Origin: Nymphaea colorata
Lineage: Eukaryota; Streptophyta; Magnoliopsida; Nymphaeales; Nymphaeaceae
Reading direction: 5' to 3'
Length of the DNA stretch: 64,000 bases
Assembly: GCF_008831285.2 (NCBI RefSeq)
Contig: NC_045144.1
Coordinates: 9,711,886-9,775,885 of the forward strand
This document shows positions 8,793-19,858 of the stretch, piece by piece (within the stretch, counting starts at the first letter, position 1; each line of letters starts with the position of its first letter). The position numbers and the translations under genes are program-made. The notes below the pieces were generated by a model. The model made no database searches and had not been told where the DNA came from. It saw only the letters and a list, made by a program, of their open reading frames with translations.

Positions 8793-11700
8793 ATGGCCGA
8801 GGAGATGTCCCTCAAGATCGGTGATGCCCTAGACTCGGGCAGCAATACCAAGAGCGAGATCTTGCCTGTTCAAGTCACCTCCATCCGGCTGAACAAGGAT
8901 AACTATCTCTCTTGGTCGGCTGCCCTAGAAATTGGGATAACCAGTCGTGGTCGCCTGCCCTACATCACTGGGGAGAAGCCTGCACCTTCAAAAACCGATC
9001 CGCGATGGGCTACTTGGACGTTGAAAGATAGTCAGGTTAAAGTATGAATTATTAGTTCTGTTTCTGCAGATATTCAGCCTTTGATCTTGCGTAAATCGAC
9101 TGCCTACGACATGTGGACTGTGCTTGCACGGATGTATGGCCGTAAGAAGAGAGTATTGCGTACGTACCAAATCAAACGTAGCATATACTCTCTTAAACAG
9201 GGTGACTTGTCTGTAGCCGCTTTCTTTGCAGCCCTAAAGACTAAGTGGGAGGAACTTGACTACCATGTGAATGATGACTGGCACTGTGGGTCTGATCATG
9301 CCTTGTACTGGGACAAAGAGTGGATGGATCAGACGTTTCTTTTCCTCGGAGGCTTACGCGATGAATTTGAATCCATTAGGAGCCAAATTCTCAATTGTGA
9401 CGAGGTCCCCGGAATTGAAGAGGTGTATGCCCGTGTGGAATCTGAGGAACAGCGTCGACAGGTGATGCATATTGACACCAGTCAGGGGAGTTCTCCTTCA
9501 GCCTTTGTTAGTCGTGCTTCTGGGATTGGACAGCGTCCTGTTCGGCGGTGTAGCCATTGCAACAAATCAGGACATTCTGTTGATTTTTGTTGGGATCTTC
9601 ATCCTGAGAGGCGGCTTGTCCGGGGTCGTCCTCCTTCTAGCCGCCGGAGTCCTTCTGTGCCTGAGCCTAGTCAGAGTAGTCCTTCAAATGTTGCCAAATC
9701 TAAGCTTTCCTCCGATCAAATCAAAGAACTGCAAGCGTATATCAGCCGGCTGTCTACTACTCAGGAGGATACTTCCACGTCTGAGGGGGCTAAGTTAGCC
9801 CAAGCTCTCGTGGCCACTAGTGACCAAGGTAATTCCTCACATGGTGATTGGATTGTTGACAGTGGTGCTACGCATCATATGACAGGGGACCCTAAGATGT
9901 TCCAAGAATACAAATTGTCTTCGGGGCAGCAACGTGTATCTATGGCTGATGGTTCTTCTATCTCTGTGGCTGGAAAAGGGAGTTTGTCCTTGTTAAATAA
10001 ATACTGTCTTCATAATGCTCTTCATGTTCCCAATATTCCTGTGAATTTGTTATCTGTCAGCAGTATTACTAAAGAGCTCAACTGTAATCTGATCTTTTCT
10101 GCTGATCGGTGTTTTCTGCAGGACTTGGTGACGGGGCAGAAGATTGGGATTGGTTCGGCTATTGATGGACTCTACAGACTGCCTGTGCAGGTTGCGTCCG
10201 CTCTTATTTCAGCCACTAGTGGACAGTTGTCAGGCATGGAAGACAGATCTACTATTATGCGATGGCACGAGCGGCTTGGTCATCTTCCGTTTCCATTGAT
10301 TAAGAAGTTGTTTCCTAGTTTGTTTCATTCTGTTTCCATGGACTCCTTCACCTGTGAAGTGTGTCAGTTAGCTAAACATGTTAGGGCCTCGTACCCTATT
10401 TCATTCAATAAAACCACTCGTCCATTTGCTTTGGTTCATTCTGATGTTTGGGGTCCTTCGGGAGTACCCACTTGTCGTGGTTTTCATTACTTTATGACCC
10501 TTATTGATGATTACTCCCGTTGTACGTTCGTGTATCTGTTGAAAGAACGTAGTGAAGTTCCCGTTATTGTCAAAAATTTTGTGGCCTTTGTTGAGACTCA
10601 GTTTCAGACGTCTGTCCAAGCTTTTCGCACCGATAATGCTCGAGAGTATGTCTCTCAATCCCTAGATGATTTCTTGAAGAGCAAGGGTATTGTCCATGAA
10701 ACGTCATGTAGTTACACACCTCCCCAAAATGGCGTGGCTGAACGAAAGAATCGCCATTTGCTTGATGTTACCCGGGCTCTTCTGTTCCATCGACAGGTTC
10801 CCAAGCGCTACTGGGGTGATGCGCTTCTCACTAGTGCCCACCTTATCAACCGTATGCCTACCCGTGTGTTGCAGGGCCATTCCCCGTACTCTATGCTTTG
10901 GCCTTCTCAGAATCCCTGGCCTCTTACTCCTCGGGTGTTCGGGTGTGTCTGTTTTGTTCATGACCATAGTCCCACCCTCAAGAAACTTGATCCTCGGTCT
11001 GTCAAGGCTGTCTTCCTGGGGTATTCCTCCACTCAGAAGGGATACAAATGTGTTGATCCTACCACCTCTAAAGTCTATGTTTCCCGGGACGTCACCTTCC
11101 ATGAACATGAGGCATACTTTCATGTGAATCCTCTTCAGGGGGAGTATCTAGGACACAGTAGTGAAGAGTATTCCTCAAATCAGTTGATTCAGTTTACAGA
11201 TTTCTTGGATTACAAAGCCAGTGAAAGTGTGGCAGACACAGTCAGAGATGATAGAGACCGTCACATGGATGAGGGTCTTGATGATAATCAGCCTACAGCC
11301 CGTGATCATTTGTTTGGCCAGGTGTACAGAAGGAAGAAGACAGATGTGATTGAAAATGTTGATGTAACCAATCCCAATCCTGTGAGCTCCCCGGATGACC
11401 CAAGTCTAATCAATGAAGAGCTTCCTATAGCCCTGCGCAAGGGCACCAGGTCTTGCACTTCTCATCCTATTCAGAGATTTGTCTCTTATGCGAAATTGAG
11501 TAAGGATTACAAATGCTTTATAACATCCTTGTCTAAGTCTGTTATTCCCAGGTGTGTGGAAGATGCTAGAGAGGATCCTAAATGGCTACAGGCCATGACA
11601 GAGGAGATGAATGCTTTGGCAAAGAATGACACTTGGGAAGTTGTGGATATTCCCAAAGGGACTCATTTAGTTGGTTCAAAGTGGGTGTTCAATGTGAAGT

Positions 11701-13091
11701 ACAAACCAGATGGTACTGTGGAAAGGTATAAGGCTCGGCTTGTTGCAAAGGGGTTTAGCCAGAAATATGGTATTGATTATCTTGAAACCTTTGCCCCTGT
11801 TGCCAAACTGAAAACTGTGAGGGTCATATTAGCACTTGCCGTGAAAAAGGGGTGGAGCATGGATCAACTTGATGTTAAGAACGCATTCTTGAATGGCAAT
11901 CTAGAAGAAGAGGTCTATATGAGTATGCCTCCTGGATATGTTCAAAGCGGAAAATGCTGTCATCTTAAGAAAGCCTTGTATGGATTAAAGCAGTCTCCTA
12001 GAGCATGGTTTGAAAGACTGAGGATAGTGATGAAGACAAATGGATACAAACAGGGAAATGGTGATCACACCCTATTCATTAAGCAGAGAGATGGCCTGGT
12101 GAGTCTTCTTCTTGTGTATGTTGATGATATGATAGTCACAGGTGACGATGAAGAAGAGAAAAAGAAGATGAAGGAGAGGTTAGCTGCTGAATTTGATCTT
12201 AAAGATTTGGGTAAACTAAGGTACTTTCTGGGGATAGAGATTGCTCGGTCAGAGACAGGGCTGGTTATGAGCCAAAGGAAATACACTCTGGATCTTCTAA
12301 AGGAGACAGGCAAACTTGGATGCAGACCCTTTCAAACTCCAATGGAGTCTGGTACAAAGATAAGCATCAAAACTGGCAACATCCTAGATGAAGAAGGAAA
12401 AGGGCGGTATCAGAGGCTGGTTGGTAAGCTCATCTATCTTACTCTTACTCGCCCTGATATTACTTATGCTGTGAATGTGTTGAGTCAGTTTATGCATGCT
12501 CCTACTGAGTGTCACTGGAAGAGTGCAGAAAGAGTGTTGGGGTACCTAAAGAATAACCCAGGAAAAGGATTACTCTATACTCAGCAAGACCAACTTAATA
12601 TTGAAGGATACTCTGACGCAGATTGGGCCGGATGTACTGATACTAGGAGGTCTACCACAGGGTACTGCATCTTTCTGGGAGGTAACCTGGTTGTATGGAG
12701 AAGTAAGAGGCAGGAAGTTTGCTCTAGATCCAGTGCTGAGGCTGAATACAGGGCTGTGGCTATGGGAGTTACAGAAATGTTATGGTTAAAGATTCTCCTA
12801 GCAGATATTGGTGTTGAAACAGAAGAGAAGATGAGGATGTACTGCGACAACAAGTCTGCAATTAATCTTGCGAATAATCCCGTTTTGCATGACAGAACTA
12901 AACATGTGGAGATTGATCGCCACTTCATACGGGAACGCATAGATTCAAAGGAGTTGATCCTACCTTATATGAAGTCTGAAGATCAAATTGCAGATGTTCT
13001 AACCAAAGCCTTATGTACATCTCAATTCGAGAAAAATGTAAGCAAGCTAGGCATGTTTGACATGTATGCCAAGCTTGAGGGGGAGTGTTAA
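8793..13091 (+). pseudogene. gag-pol: Copia A1 gag-pol polyprotein, one internal stop
   Basis: One frame of 1,432 codons starts at ATG 8793 (MAEEMSLKIG) and is interrupted only by TGA at 9045-9047, where the A2 copy has TGG (Trp). Domains in order: gag (about residues 30-230); a CCHC zinc knuckle (CSHCNKSGHSVDFC, about 253-266); aspartic protease (DWIVDSGATHHM, catalytic Asp about 356); pre-integrase zinc region (WHERLGH...CEVC); integrase with its D, D, E residues (HSDVWGP, FRTDNAREY, NGVAERKNRH); reverse transcriptase ([11 protein letters not shown]; active site YVDDMIVTGDD at about 1109); RNase H (YSDADWAG, SSAEAEYR, DNKSAINLANNP). Length is normal for a plant copia polyprotein. The frame ends LEGEC-stop inside the 3' LTR, so the purine tract is also coding. 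The single G-to-A change probably blocks a full-length product unless read through. Confidence 0.93.
13072..13085 (+). other. Polypurine tract of copia A1
   Basis: CTTGAGGGGGAG immediately precedes the 3' LTR, the position of the plus-strand primer. It doubles as codons for LEGE at the end of the polyprotein. Confidence 0.85.
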
Positions 13092-13363
13092 CATATCATG
13101 TGTAGGGAACCGGGTCTGGATCCAGACCCGGTCCCATGGGCACGGGTACCGAGAGTGGCTCGGTACCCTAGGCGTTTTTCCCTCTTATTTAATCTCACTT
13201 ATAGTGTAATTGTTGATTAAGTGATATAAGATTTTCTCTCTCCTAGGGTTGCGGTTGTGCACCTAGGTTAGAGCTTCTCCGTGGTTTTTCACCTCTCTTT
13301 GAGGTTTTCCACGTATATTGTGTGTTCCTTCTCTTTCTCTCCATCTTGGTGTGTGTTTCTACA
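13086..13363 (+). repeat. 3' LTR of copia A1
   Basis: This 278-bp repeat is identical by eye to the 5' LTR except at its second base. It begins TGTTAACATATC and ends TTTCTACA, followed by the ACTAC target duplication. Confidence 0.95.
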
Positions 13364-13482
13364 ACTACGAAACAATTTACTATCATGTTGTAGTAGGACA
13401 CACAATCACATAACTTGTCAAGAAGCCCCTCACATATACCACAACATGCAAAGGCCACAATATCACATTCAATAATCACATG

Positions 13483-14213
13483 CAATGTTATACGTATCGT
13501 ACGCTACGGACGCATATCATACGATACGTATCGTCCGTATCAACAAAAACGATACCATCCGTATCGCACAATACGAGCGATATACCCCTGTATCGTACGA
13601 TACGGGGTTAAAATGAAAAAGGGGCACGACAGCCCCTTTTTTGCGTCTTTTTTTTAAACCTATGCTCCTCTCTCTCTCTTCTATTGTTTCTAAACACTGC
13701 AAGAGACGTGGGAGGGAGAGATTTTCTCCATTTGCATCAAGATTTGCCGGTGAAGAAGCTTTATTTCTTGTTGTGGGGAGTCTCGGGACGGTGGGAAGCT
13801 TGGAGAAAGAGAGTTTTTTGGTTTCTAACACCAAGAAGGTAAGAAATAACTCATTTTTGCCGTTGAATCGTTCATTTCTCGTCAGCTGCTTATTATGTTA
13901 TTTTGAATGTCTGATTTCTTATTTTGGAATGTGTTGTTCATAGTTCATACTTCATAGTTCATACTTCATACTTCATAATCATATACATGAATGATGAATG
14001 TTTCTTTAAATACATTTTTCTTGTTTTTTTCTGATTTTTACTTGTTTTTTCGGATTTGTTTTGGAATTTTTATGATTCTTTGGAATTTGTTATGATTTTT
14101 TAATATTTTTTAAAAATTTAAAAATTAATTTTACGATGCGTTGCGATACGTTACGATACAGCGTATAGGTCGGCCCGACCGATACGCGATACGCTACGCC
14201 AGTGATAACATTG
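13483..14213. mobile_element. hAT-like MITE 1 with CGTATCG subterminal arrays
   Basis: Terminal inverted repeats CAATGTTAT and ATAACATTG are perfect over 9 bp. The flanking 8-bp duplication is ATCACATG at 13475-13482 against GTCACATG at 14214-14221 (7 of 8 match). An 8-bp duplication points to the hAT superfamily. Both subterminal zones are arrays of short palindromic words such as CGTATCGTACGATACG. The 731-bp body encodes no transposase, so it is non-autonomous. Confidence 0.8.
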
Positions 14214-14557
14214 GTCACATGCAATTCAGGCATATCGCATCATTCATATCACTTCTTTCACATTCTTTCATTTACATTAACTTTAAGTGAATTGACAGTT
14301 CCTATGGGTGCAAATACAGGCATGTGCACACTGCGGGCGGCCTACAACCGAGAGACAACCCCCGTGGTGGCCCATAACAGTATGGATCCATTCCCGTTGC
14401 AGCGGTAGAGCACTCATCCATGGATGTGTGAATTCCAAGGAAAGATACTCAGCCTTCCCTAGGACACCCAGGTTGGGAAGGTGGGAGTCCAACACTCCAA
14501 GGCCCAAGCACATCACACAACAGTACCCTGGGGCCTTGCACCGCCTGCACTTTGAAT

Positions 14558-15326
14558 CAATGTTATCCGTATCGTACGATACGGACGCGTATCGTACGAT
14601 ACGTATCGTATAGGTCAAGAAAACCTATACGATACGCTGTTTAAAGACGATACGCGTCCGTATCGTACACGTATCGCACGATACGTGCGATACGGGGGCC
14701 GTATCGTACGATACGGGCGATACACCCCCGTATCGTACGATACGGGTTAAAACACAAATTTTTTTATTTTTTAAAGTTTAAACACTCCTCCCTCTCTCTC
14801 TTCTTGTATTTAAAGACTCCAAGAGACGTAGGAGGGAAAGATTTTGTACATTTTCATCAAAAATAACCAAGGATTCATCGATTTGGAAAATATTATCGTT
14901 AAATCATGAAAGATGATAAGTTGATAACTATATGTTTTGAACTTGTAAAATTGTGATGTAATATAAGTCCTAAAACTCTAAGTCTTAAGATTCTATAAAA
15001 TTTTCAAGTTTAAAATTGTGATGGATGCTTATTATGTTATTTTGAATATCTAATTTCTAATTTTTGAATGTGTTGTTGACACACATGAATGTTCCTTATG
15101 TATGATGATCTTTTTTATATTTGAATATATTTTTCTTGATTTCTGATTTTTTGTTTATTTTTTCATATTTTTAATAATTTTTCTCTATTTTTTTCTGATT
15201 TTTAAATATTTTTTAAAATTTAAAAATTAATTTTACGATACGCTACGCTACGTTTACGATACGTTACGATACAGCGTATAGGTCAGCCCGACCGATACGC
15301 GATACGCTACACCTTTTATAACATTG
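14558..15326. mobile_element. hAT-like MITE 2, same family
   Basis: It has the same 9-bp inverted termini (CAATGTTAT...ATAACATTG) and a perfect 8-bp target duplication, CTTTGAAT, at 14550-14557 and 15327-15334. The 769-bp body shares with MITE 1 the CGTATCG-type ends, a CTCTCTCTCTTCT tract, an AAGAGACGTnGGAGGGA block and an AT-rich right half. No transposase frame is visible. Confidence 0.87.
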
Positions 15327-15450
15327 CTTTGAATAGGCGAGACCAGTGGCGAAGGCAGGACAACTCCCAAACACATCACTACAATCCATTGACCTCTCAT
15401 CTCTTATGCTTTCATTTTTTTTTTATCATTCTAATTGCACATTAACAAAA

Positions 15451-16430
15451 TGACTGGCTAGCTCATGAGGTTGGTCCACTTCACGAGTGTGCCCACACCT
15501 CCAATTGCCTCCACACAAAGGGCTACACATAATATTAACAGTCTTAGCTAGCGGTCATAACAATATGGGTATATCTACCCTCCAATCTCATTCAATTGCA
15601 TCATTGCCCACGACAATACATATGCAACAAATCACCACATTCACATTCATAAAAATTCACATCTTATCAAACACATCAATCATATATTTCAAAACTTAGC
15701 CAAATCCCGGAGAGTAGTCTCGATCCGTGATGGCTCGTAGCTATCCTATGCAATTATCATTCTATGATGCTCTCTAATGCACAATAGGGGTCGAGGAGAC
15801 ACTCGACTCGATACCCCACCTGATCTGTCCTAAGTAGTTATCAATTCTAGCATGCACATGCAAATGCGTAACAATTTTCAAAACAAGCTTCTAATAGCTT
15901 CCCAAAACAAAACTTGTCACATGACAAATCATTCACAAAGTGACTGGTTAGCTCATGAGATTGGTTCACTTCACAAGTGCACCCACACCTCCAATTGCCT
16001 CCACACGAGGGCTACACATAACATTAACAGTCTTATCTAGTTGTCATAACAATACGAGTACAAGTACCCTTCAATTCATTCAATTGCATTATTGCCCTCG
16101 ACAATGCATATGCAACAAATCACAACATTCACAATTACACACATCAGTCACATCTTTCATAACTTAGTCAAACCACAGAGAGTAGTCTCGATCCGTGATT
16201 GGCTCGTAGCTGTCCTAGGCAATTATCATTCTATGATGCTTTCTAATGCACGATTGGGGTCGAGGAGATATTCGACTCGATACCCCACCTTATCTGTCCT
16301 AAGCAGTTATCAGTTCTAGCGTGCACATAATTGCATAGTAATTTTTTTTAAAACAAAACTTATCGCATAAACATTCAATTTCCATGTATATACATTTTCA
16401 TTCCAGTACATCACAAACATTCAATCATAT
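15451..16430. repeat. 490-bp tandem duplication inside L3 copy 2
   Basis: The block starting TGACTGGCTAGCTCATGAGG at 15451 recurs as TGACTGGTTAGCTCATGAGA at 15941, and similarity continues through the block ending GTCCTAAGCAGTTATCA. Copies 1 and 3 of the L3 LTR have this block only once, so the duplication is private to copy 2. Confidence 0.75.
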
Positions 16431-17447
16431 TACAATCATTCAGTCACATCACAAACACAGGATCCAACGATCCTGAACACACATCCAAAAGTTGGCCCCA
16501 GGCAGAGAATTGCCTGAAAAGCCGCCATACCTGTCGCGCGTTCACAAAACACTTCAAAACACCTCGAGCTACAAACCGTGTTGCTCAAGGTCTACTTGAC
16601 GTGCCCGGTGTACCTGCAAACACAGTCAAACGATAAGTTCTCTATTCGGATCGCTTTCCAATTAATACAAATCTGACAATACAATCATTGAGGCATGTCA
16701 TCGCCTCCAGAAAGTGTCGACCCACAAAGCCCTCCAAAAGGTCTCTTCCCAACCCTAGAGGTTGTCTCCAAATGATCTATGTCTTGAGCTTTCGATTCAC
16801 CCAATCACTAATACACTTTTCATTTGCTTTCATAGTTGAGGCGACTTCCTAATAGTTACACCCAACTCATGTACTCTTTCCCAACAAACGCCACAATTCA
16901 CATATTCACAATAGTATGCACCACATGATCCCAAAAATAGTTCGAAATCTTCTCAACCACATCAAATCTCTACCATGTTTCCTAATCGCTTCGAAAATCA
17001 GCCCATCGTGCTAAAGAGGTGATATACACGTGGATTCTCGTCCTTCTCAAAATAATCCTAAACTTTTCCCAAAATAGTAACATCGTTAGCATGCATTCTA
17101 ATTCATCAAATCACAAGTCTAGCATGCTCAATTAATAATTATACATGCTCTAATAGATAATGTTCAACAATCTAGGTTCGATTAGGCCTTGCTCACCCCA
17201 ATTTCAAAGTCTTAGCTGCTGCAGTCCTCCCGGCAGCCACCTCACGAGTTCGAGAGATCCTCAAGCAGCTAAAATCCTTCAATGCCGCCACCACCAACGC
17301 ATTTACTTCACTGCTATGAGGGGAAAGATGCGTCCCCAAGCTGCAATTTGACGAAATAGCCACAACAAAGTCAAAATCGACGAAAAGGGACCTCAAGAGA
17401 GGGGTCTGTCATTAGAAAAGCCTACGGTAGATATGAGGGAGGCTGAA

Positions 17448-17449
<2 letters not shown>

Positions 17450-17484
<35 letters not shown>
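17450..17484. repeat. (GA)n microsatellite in the L3 purine tract
   Basis: An almost uninterrupted GA dinucleotide run inside the purine-rich right part of L3 copy 2. The other L3 copies have purine-rich but less regular sequence at this place. Confidence 0.85.
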
Positions 17485-17496
<12 letters not shown>

Positions 17497-18358
17497 GGGT
17501 TCAGTCAAAGGGGAAAGATGGGCAGTGAGGGTGAGAGTGCGTGAGAAGGGAGGAGGCAAGAGGGTACTAGAGGAGAGGGACCGTGTGGAAGAGAGTTGGC
17601 GGAAAGGGGACAGGGGGTGGCGAGAGAAAGAGGAGTAGGTGCCAGAGAATGATGGTGCTGACAGAGAGGGGTGAGCGTGGGCTGAGCGTGCTCGAGCAGA
17701 GAGTGTGGGTGAGGGAGTGGGACAAATTTCGACAGAACAAGAAGGAGAGGGTTGCGCAGGAGGAGGCTGTGCGGCTGAGAGGGGAGACGGCAGAAACAAT
17801 GGGAGAGGGAGGAGGAGAAGAAGGAAGAGTTAGGGAGAGGTCGAGAGGGCTTACCCGAACGCCGCCGCCACCGTCACCCTTCCTCCGCTGGCCCAAGCGT
17901 CGCCGCTGCACTCTCGTCGTCCTCCTGTTCTCACACGGTCGAGACAGAGGAAAAGGCGAAGAGGAAGAAGAGGGAGATGTGAGGGATTCGAGGGAGAAGG
18001 GCCCTCGCGTCGGGCTCCTCACTTAAATGGGTTCGGGTCCGGGTCTGGACCCGACCCGGCCCACCTGAAAGATGTCGAGCATCACACTTTGAGCATCTGT
18101 TTTCAATGAAAAATCAATCACTGTCATGTTATAAGGCCTTTGTTTTACATTTTTTATTCTATAGCTTTGTCTGAGGAATGATATCCATAATTCTCTGTGA
18201 TCAGCCTCAACCATATCAGCAATTGAAGTGAAATTTGAGAGAGGTTTTTTTCAGTGGCATTCTTTGGTCTAAAAGAGATTATTGTGGACTGTTGCATTTT
18301 TTTTGTTTTTGCTGCCTTGTCACTTTTTGCATCTATTGGATTTTTGTTGTTTTTCTAG

Positions 18359-18424
18359 GCTGAAGACAGAGCTCATAGGAGAGGCCAAACCAATTCAGTT
18401 AATATTTATATATTTTGTGCAAAG
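18359..18424 (+). CDS. ZRANB3: ZRANB3-like SNF2/HNH protein, exon encoding helicase motif VI
   Basis: This 66-bp, 22-codon, phase-0 exon begins AEDRAHRRGQTNSVNIY, the conserved motif VI of SNF2-family ATPases (arginine fingers in the RAHRxGQ core). It is preceded by a polypyrimidine tract and TTTCTAG and followed by GTTTGT. This end of the helicase C domain continues directly into the next exon 104 bp downstream. The downstream exons match the plant homologue of ZRANB3, a nuclear SNF2 translocase with an HNH nuclease that remodels stalled replication forks in animals; Arabidopsis has a SNF2-HNH protein of this kind (At5g07810, from memory). The preceding helicase motifs are not in the 18 kb upstream in the window, so that intron is very long or the earlier exons diverge beyond recognition. 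Confidence 0.88.
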
Positions 18425-18528
18425 GTTTGTGCAGTCCTCAATTGCTTTTCTTGAAAGAAATGGAACACTTTGTCAAGCTATGTTTCTGGTATATGTTATA
18501 ATATTTTCACTTGAATGTTGTCATATAG

Positions 18529-18627
18529 GATACTGAAGATGAAGTACATTGGCAGCAACTAAATAAAAGTTTACATCGTGTCACGACAATGGTGAATGGA
18601 AAAGATGGTATGATAGAAGAGATTGAG
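18529..18627 (+). CDS. ZRANB3: ZRANB3-like SNF2/HNH protein, exon after motif VI
   Basis: This 99-bp, 33-codon, phase-0 exon starts DTEDEVHWQQLNKSLHRVTT and ends EEIE. It is bounded by CATATAG and GTAACC. The W-x(4)-NKSLxRV pattern is the usual helix closing the helicase C domain in this family. The intron that follows is about 16.2 kb and contains copia D, E and F. The exon reads without stops, and no alternative gene model fits as well. Confidence 0.88.
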
Positions 18628-18801
18628 GTAACCACTTTTTTTAATCTTAGGTTAGGTATTTTCATTATTTGAAGTATTTATGTGATTAAACTTTAGAGAG
18701 GTTGTTAGGCAACAGGTTGCTGTACTCATTGTAATCTTTATTCTCCTGTTGATGCTATGGGAAGCCTGTGCATCTTAGATTTGTGTTGTGTCCATTACCT
18801 A

Positions 18802-18981
18802 TGTTAAAGATGTAGAAGAGTTTTTCTGAAATATTAGAAAGTTAGGGAGGAGGTCTTTAAATAGTTTCTTATTGTTGTTGGACTACTTTTGTAAAGTCTC
18901 CAACCCTAATCTCTTTTAATAAAGATTAGGGTTACGTTAATGAGTATGCTTTTCGGCTCTCTCTCTCTCTCTCTTGTAACA
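18802..18981 (+). repeat. 5' LTR of copia D
   Basis: It starts TGTTAAAGATG and ends CTTGTAACA. A CT-dinucleotide run (18957-18974) near its end is longer than in the 3' LTR. It lacks the GGGTC/GACCC palindrome found in families A, B, C and L3. Confidence 0.92.
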
Positions 18982-19565
18982 TGGTATCAAAGCAAGGAGT
19001 GGCGTGCTTTCCGGTGACCCTCTTCTCCGGCGACCATCTTCTCCGGCAACCACCTTTCCGGCGAATAGCCAAGTGAGTTCTTTATAGTTATTTTGTCCTC
19101 CCTCTTGTCATCGTCCATCCTTTATTCCCTCTTGTCACCCAATAAGGAGACGGTGAGAGAATAGGGTTTGGGCGTGCTGTGTGGAGAAAGGCCTGATCAC
19201 GCCTATGTGGAAGACGTGATCAGATCCTCAAGTTGATCTCGTGGATGCTACTTCAACGGTGAGTGGAACCTCATGTTGATCATGTGGGGCAGAGTGTTGT
19301 GGGTGCTGCGTGACTTGTGAAGCTGCTGTTTGTGGAGTTTATATGCTGTTTATGAACACGTTTTTGATATGATCAGAATCTTCTATAGATCGTGGATGTA
19401 AAATCAGTAAAAGTGAGGCTGCGTGAGGGTGGACTGCTGCTGATTCTTAGTACAAGATCTGTAAGTTGATATCGTTGATTCCTTTGTCGTGTGGACAGCT
19501 AGTTTTATGTGAAACAACTGTACTTCTAAGTAGCAGCAGTCTTCAGTCGATTGGGGAAGAAATTC

Positions 19566-19710
19566 CAGTCATCGGCTGAAACAGTTTATTCAATATAGAA
19601 GCCTGATTTATAAACTTTCAGATCTGATATTGAGTTTCAGTCATCGGCTGAAACAGATTATTCTATATTGTTGCCTAATCTATAGAGTTTCAGATCTGAT
19701 ATTGGAGTTA
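19566..19710 (+). repeat. 72-bp tandem duplication in the copia D leader
   Basis: CAGTCATCGGCTGAAACAG occurs at 19566 and again at 19638, each followed by TTATTC...TTTCAGATCTGATATTG. It lies in the untranslated leader before the gag start. Confidence 0.8.
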
Positions 19711-19858
19711 TAAGTTTCTTTTCCAGATTCGTCTGTGTCGTAATTGATATTTCTCTAATACTAGTGATCAGTACACTACGTTTTCTGTTCAAACCTGTAA
19801 GTGACAGTGATTTCTTAGCCTCTTAACTTTTGCGCCAATCTTGTCTTCATTATTTACT

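Larger units (their letters stand above)
8191..13363 (+). mobile_element. Copia A1: complete, nearly intact LTR retrotransposon
   Basis: It has two 278-bp LTRs (8191-8468 and 13086-13363), a perfect ACTAC target duplication (8186-8190 and 13364-13368), an initiator-tRNA-Met primer site right after the 5' LTR, a purine tract right before the 3' LTR, and a single long gag-pol frame. By eye the LTRs differ at one base (second position, TA against TG), so insertion was recent. It lies inside L3 copy 2. The only visible coding lesion is one TGA in gag. Related copies in the window are A2, A3 and A4. Confidence 0.95.
7456..18086. mobile_element. L3 solo LTR, copy 2, interrupted by copia A1 and two MITEs
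   Basis: The left end TGTCACACCC is at 7456 and the right end ...GAGCATCACA at 18086, flanked by the 5-bp duplication CTTTG at 7451-7455 and 18087-18091. Between them lie a 5,173-bp copia element (8191-13363) and two hAT-like elements (13483-14213, 14558-15326). Removing these leaves one long LTR of this family, enlarged by an internal duplication of about 490 bp (15451-16430) and a second, poorer duplication on either side of the copia insertion (7880-8060 against 13365-13482). This is the most heavily invaded of the four copies and probably the oldest here. Confidence 0.85.

Noticed and set aside
13490-14760. Regularly spaced CGTATCG words as a CRISPR array.
   Set aside because: Units are overlapping palindromic words without unique spacers, inside elements with hAT-type ends in plant DNA.
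3222-18086. L3 copies 1 and 2 as the two LTRs of a single element with 6268-7455 as its interior.
   Set aside because: Each LTR has its own perfect target duplication (ATTAT and CTTTG), and the 1.2 kb between them has no primer site, purine tract or gag-pol sequence.
18023-18358. Search for the helicase motif V exon just upstream of 18359, including the minus-strand frame 18023-18214.
   Set aside because: No frame gives the expected GGVGLD or leucine-proline pattern, and the minus frame has no recognisable domain.
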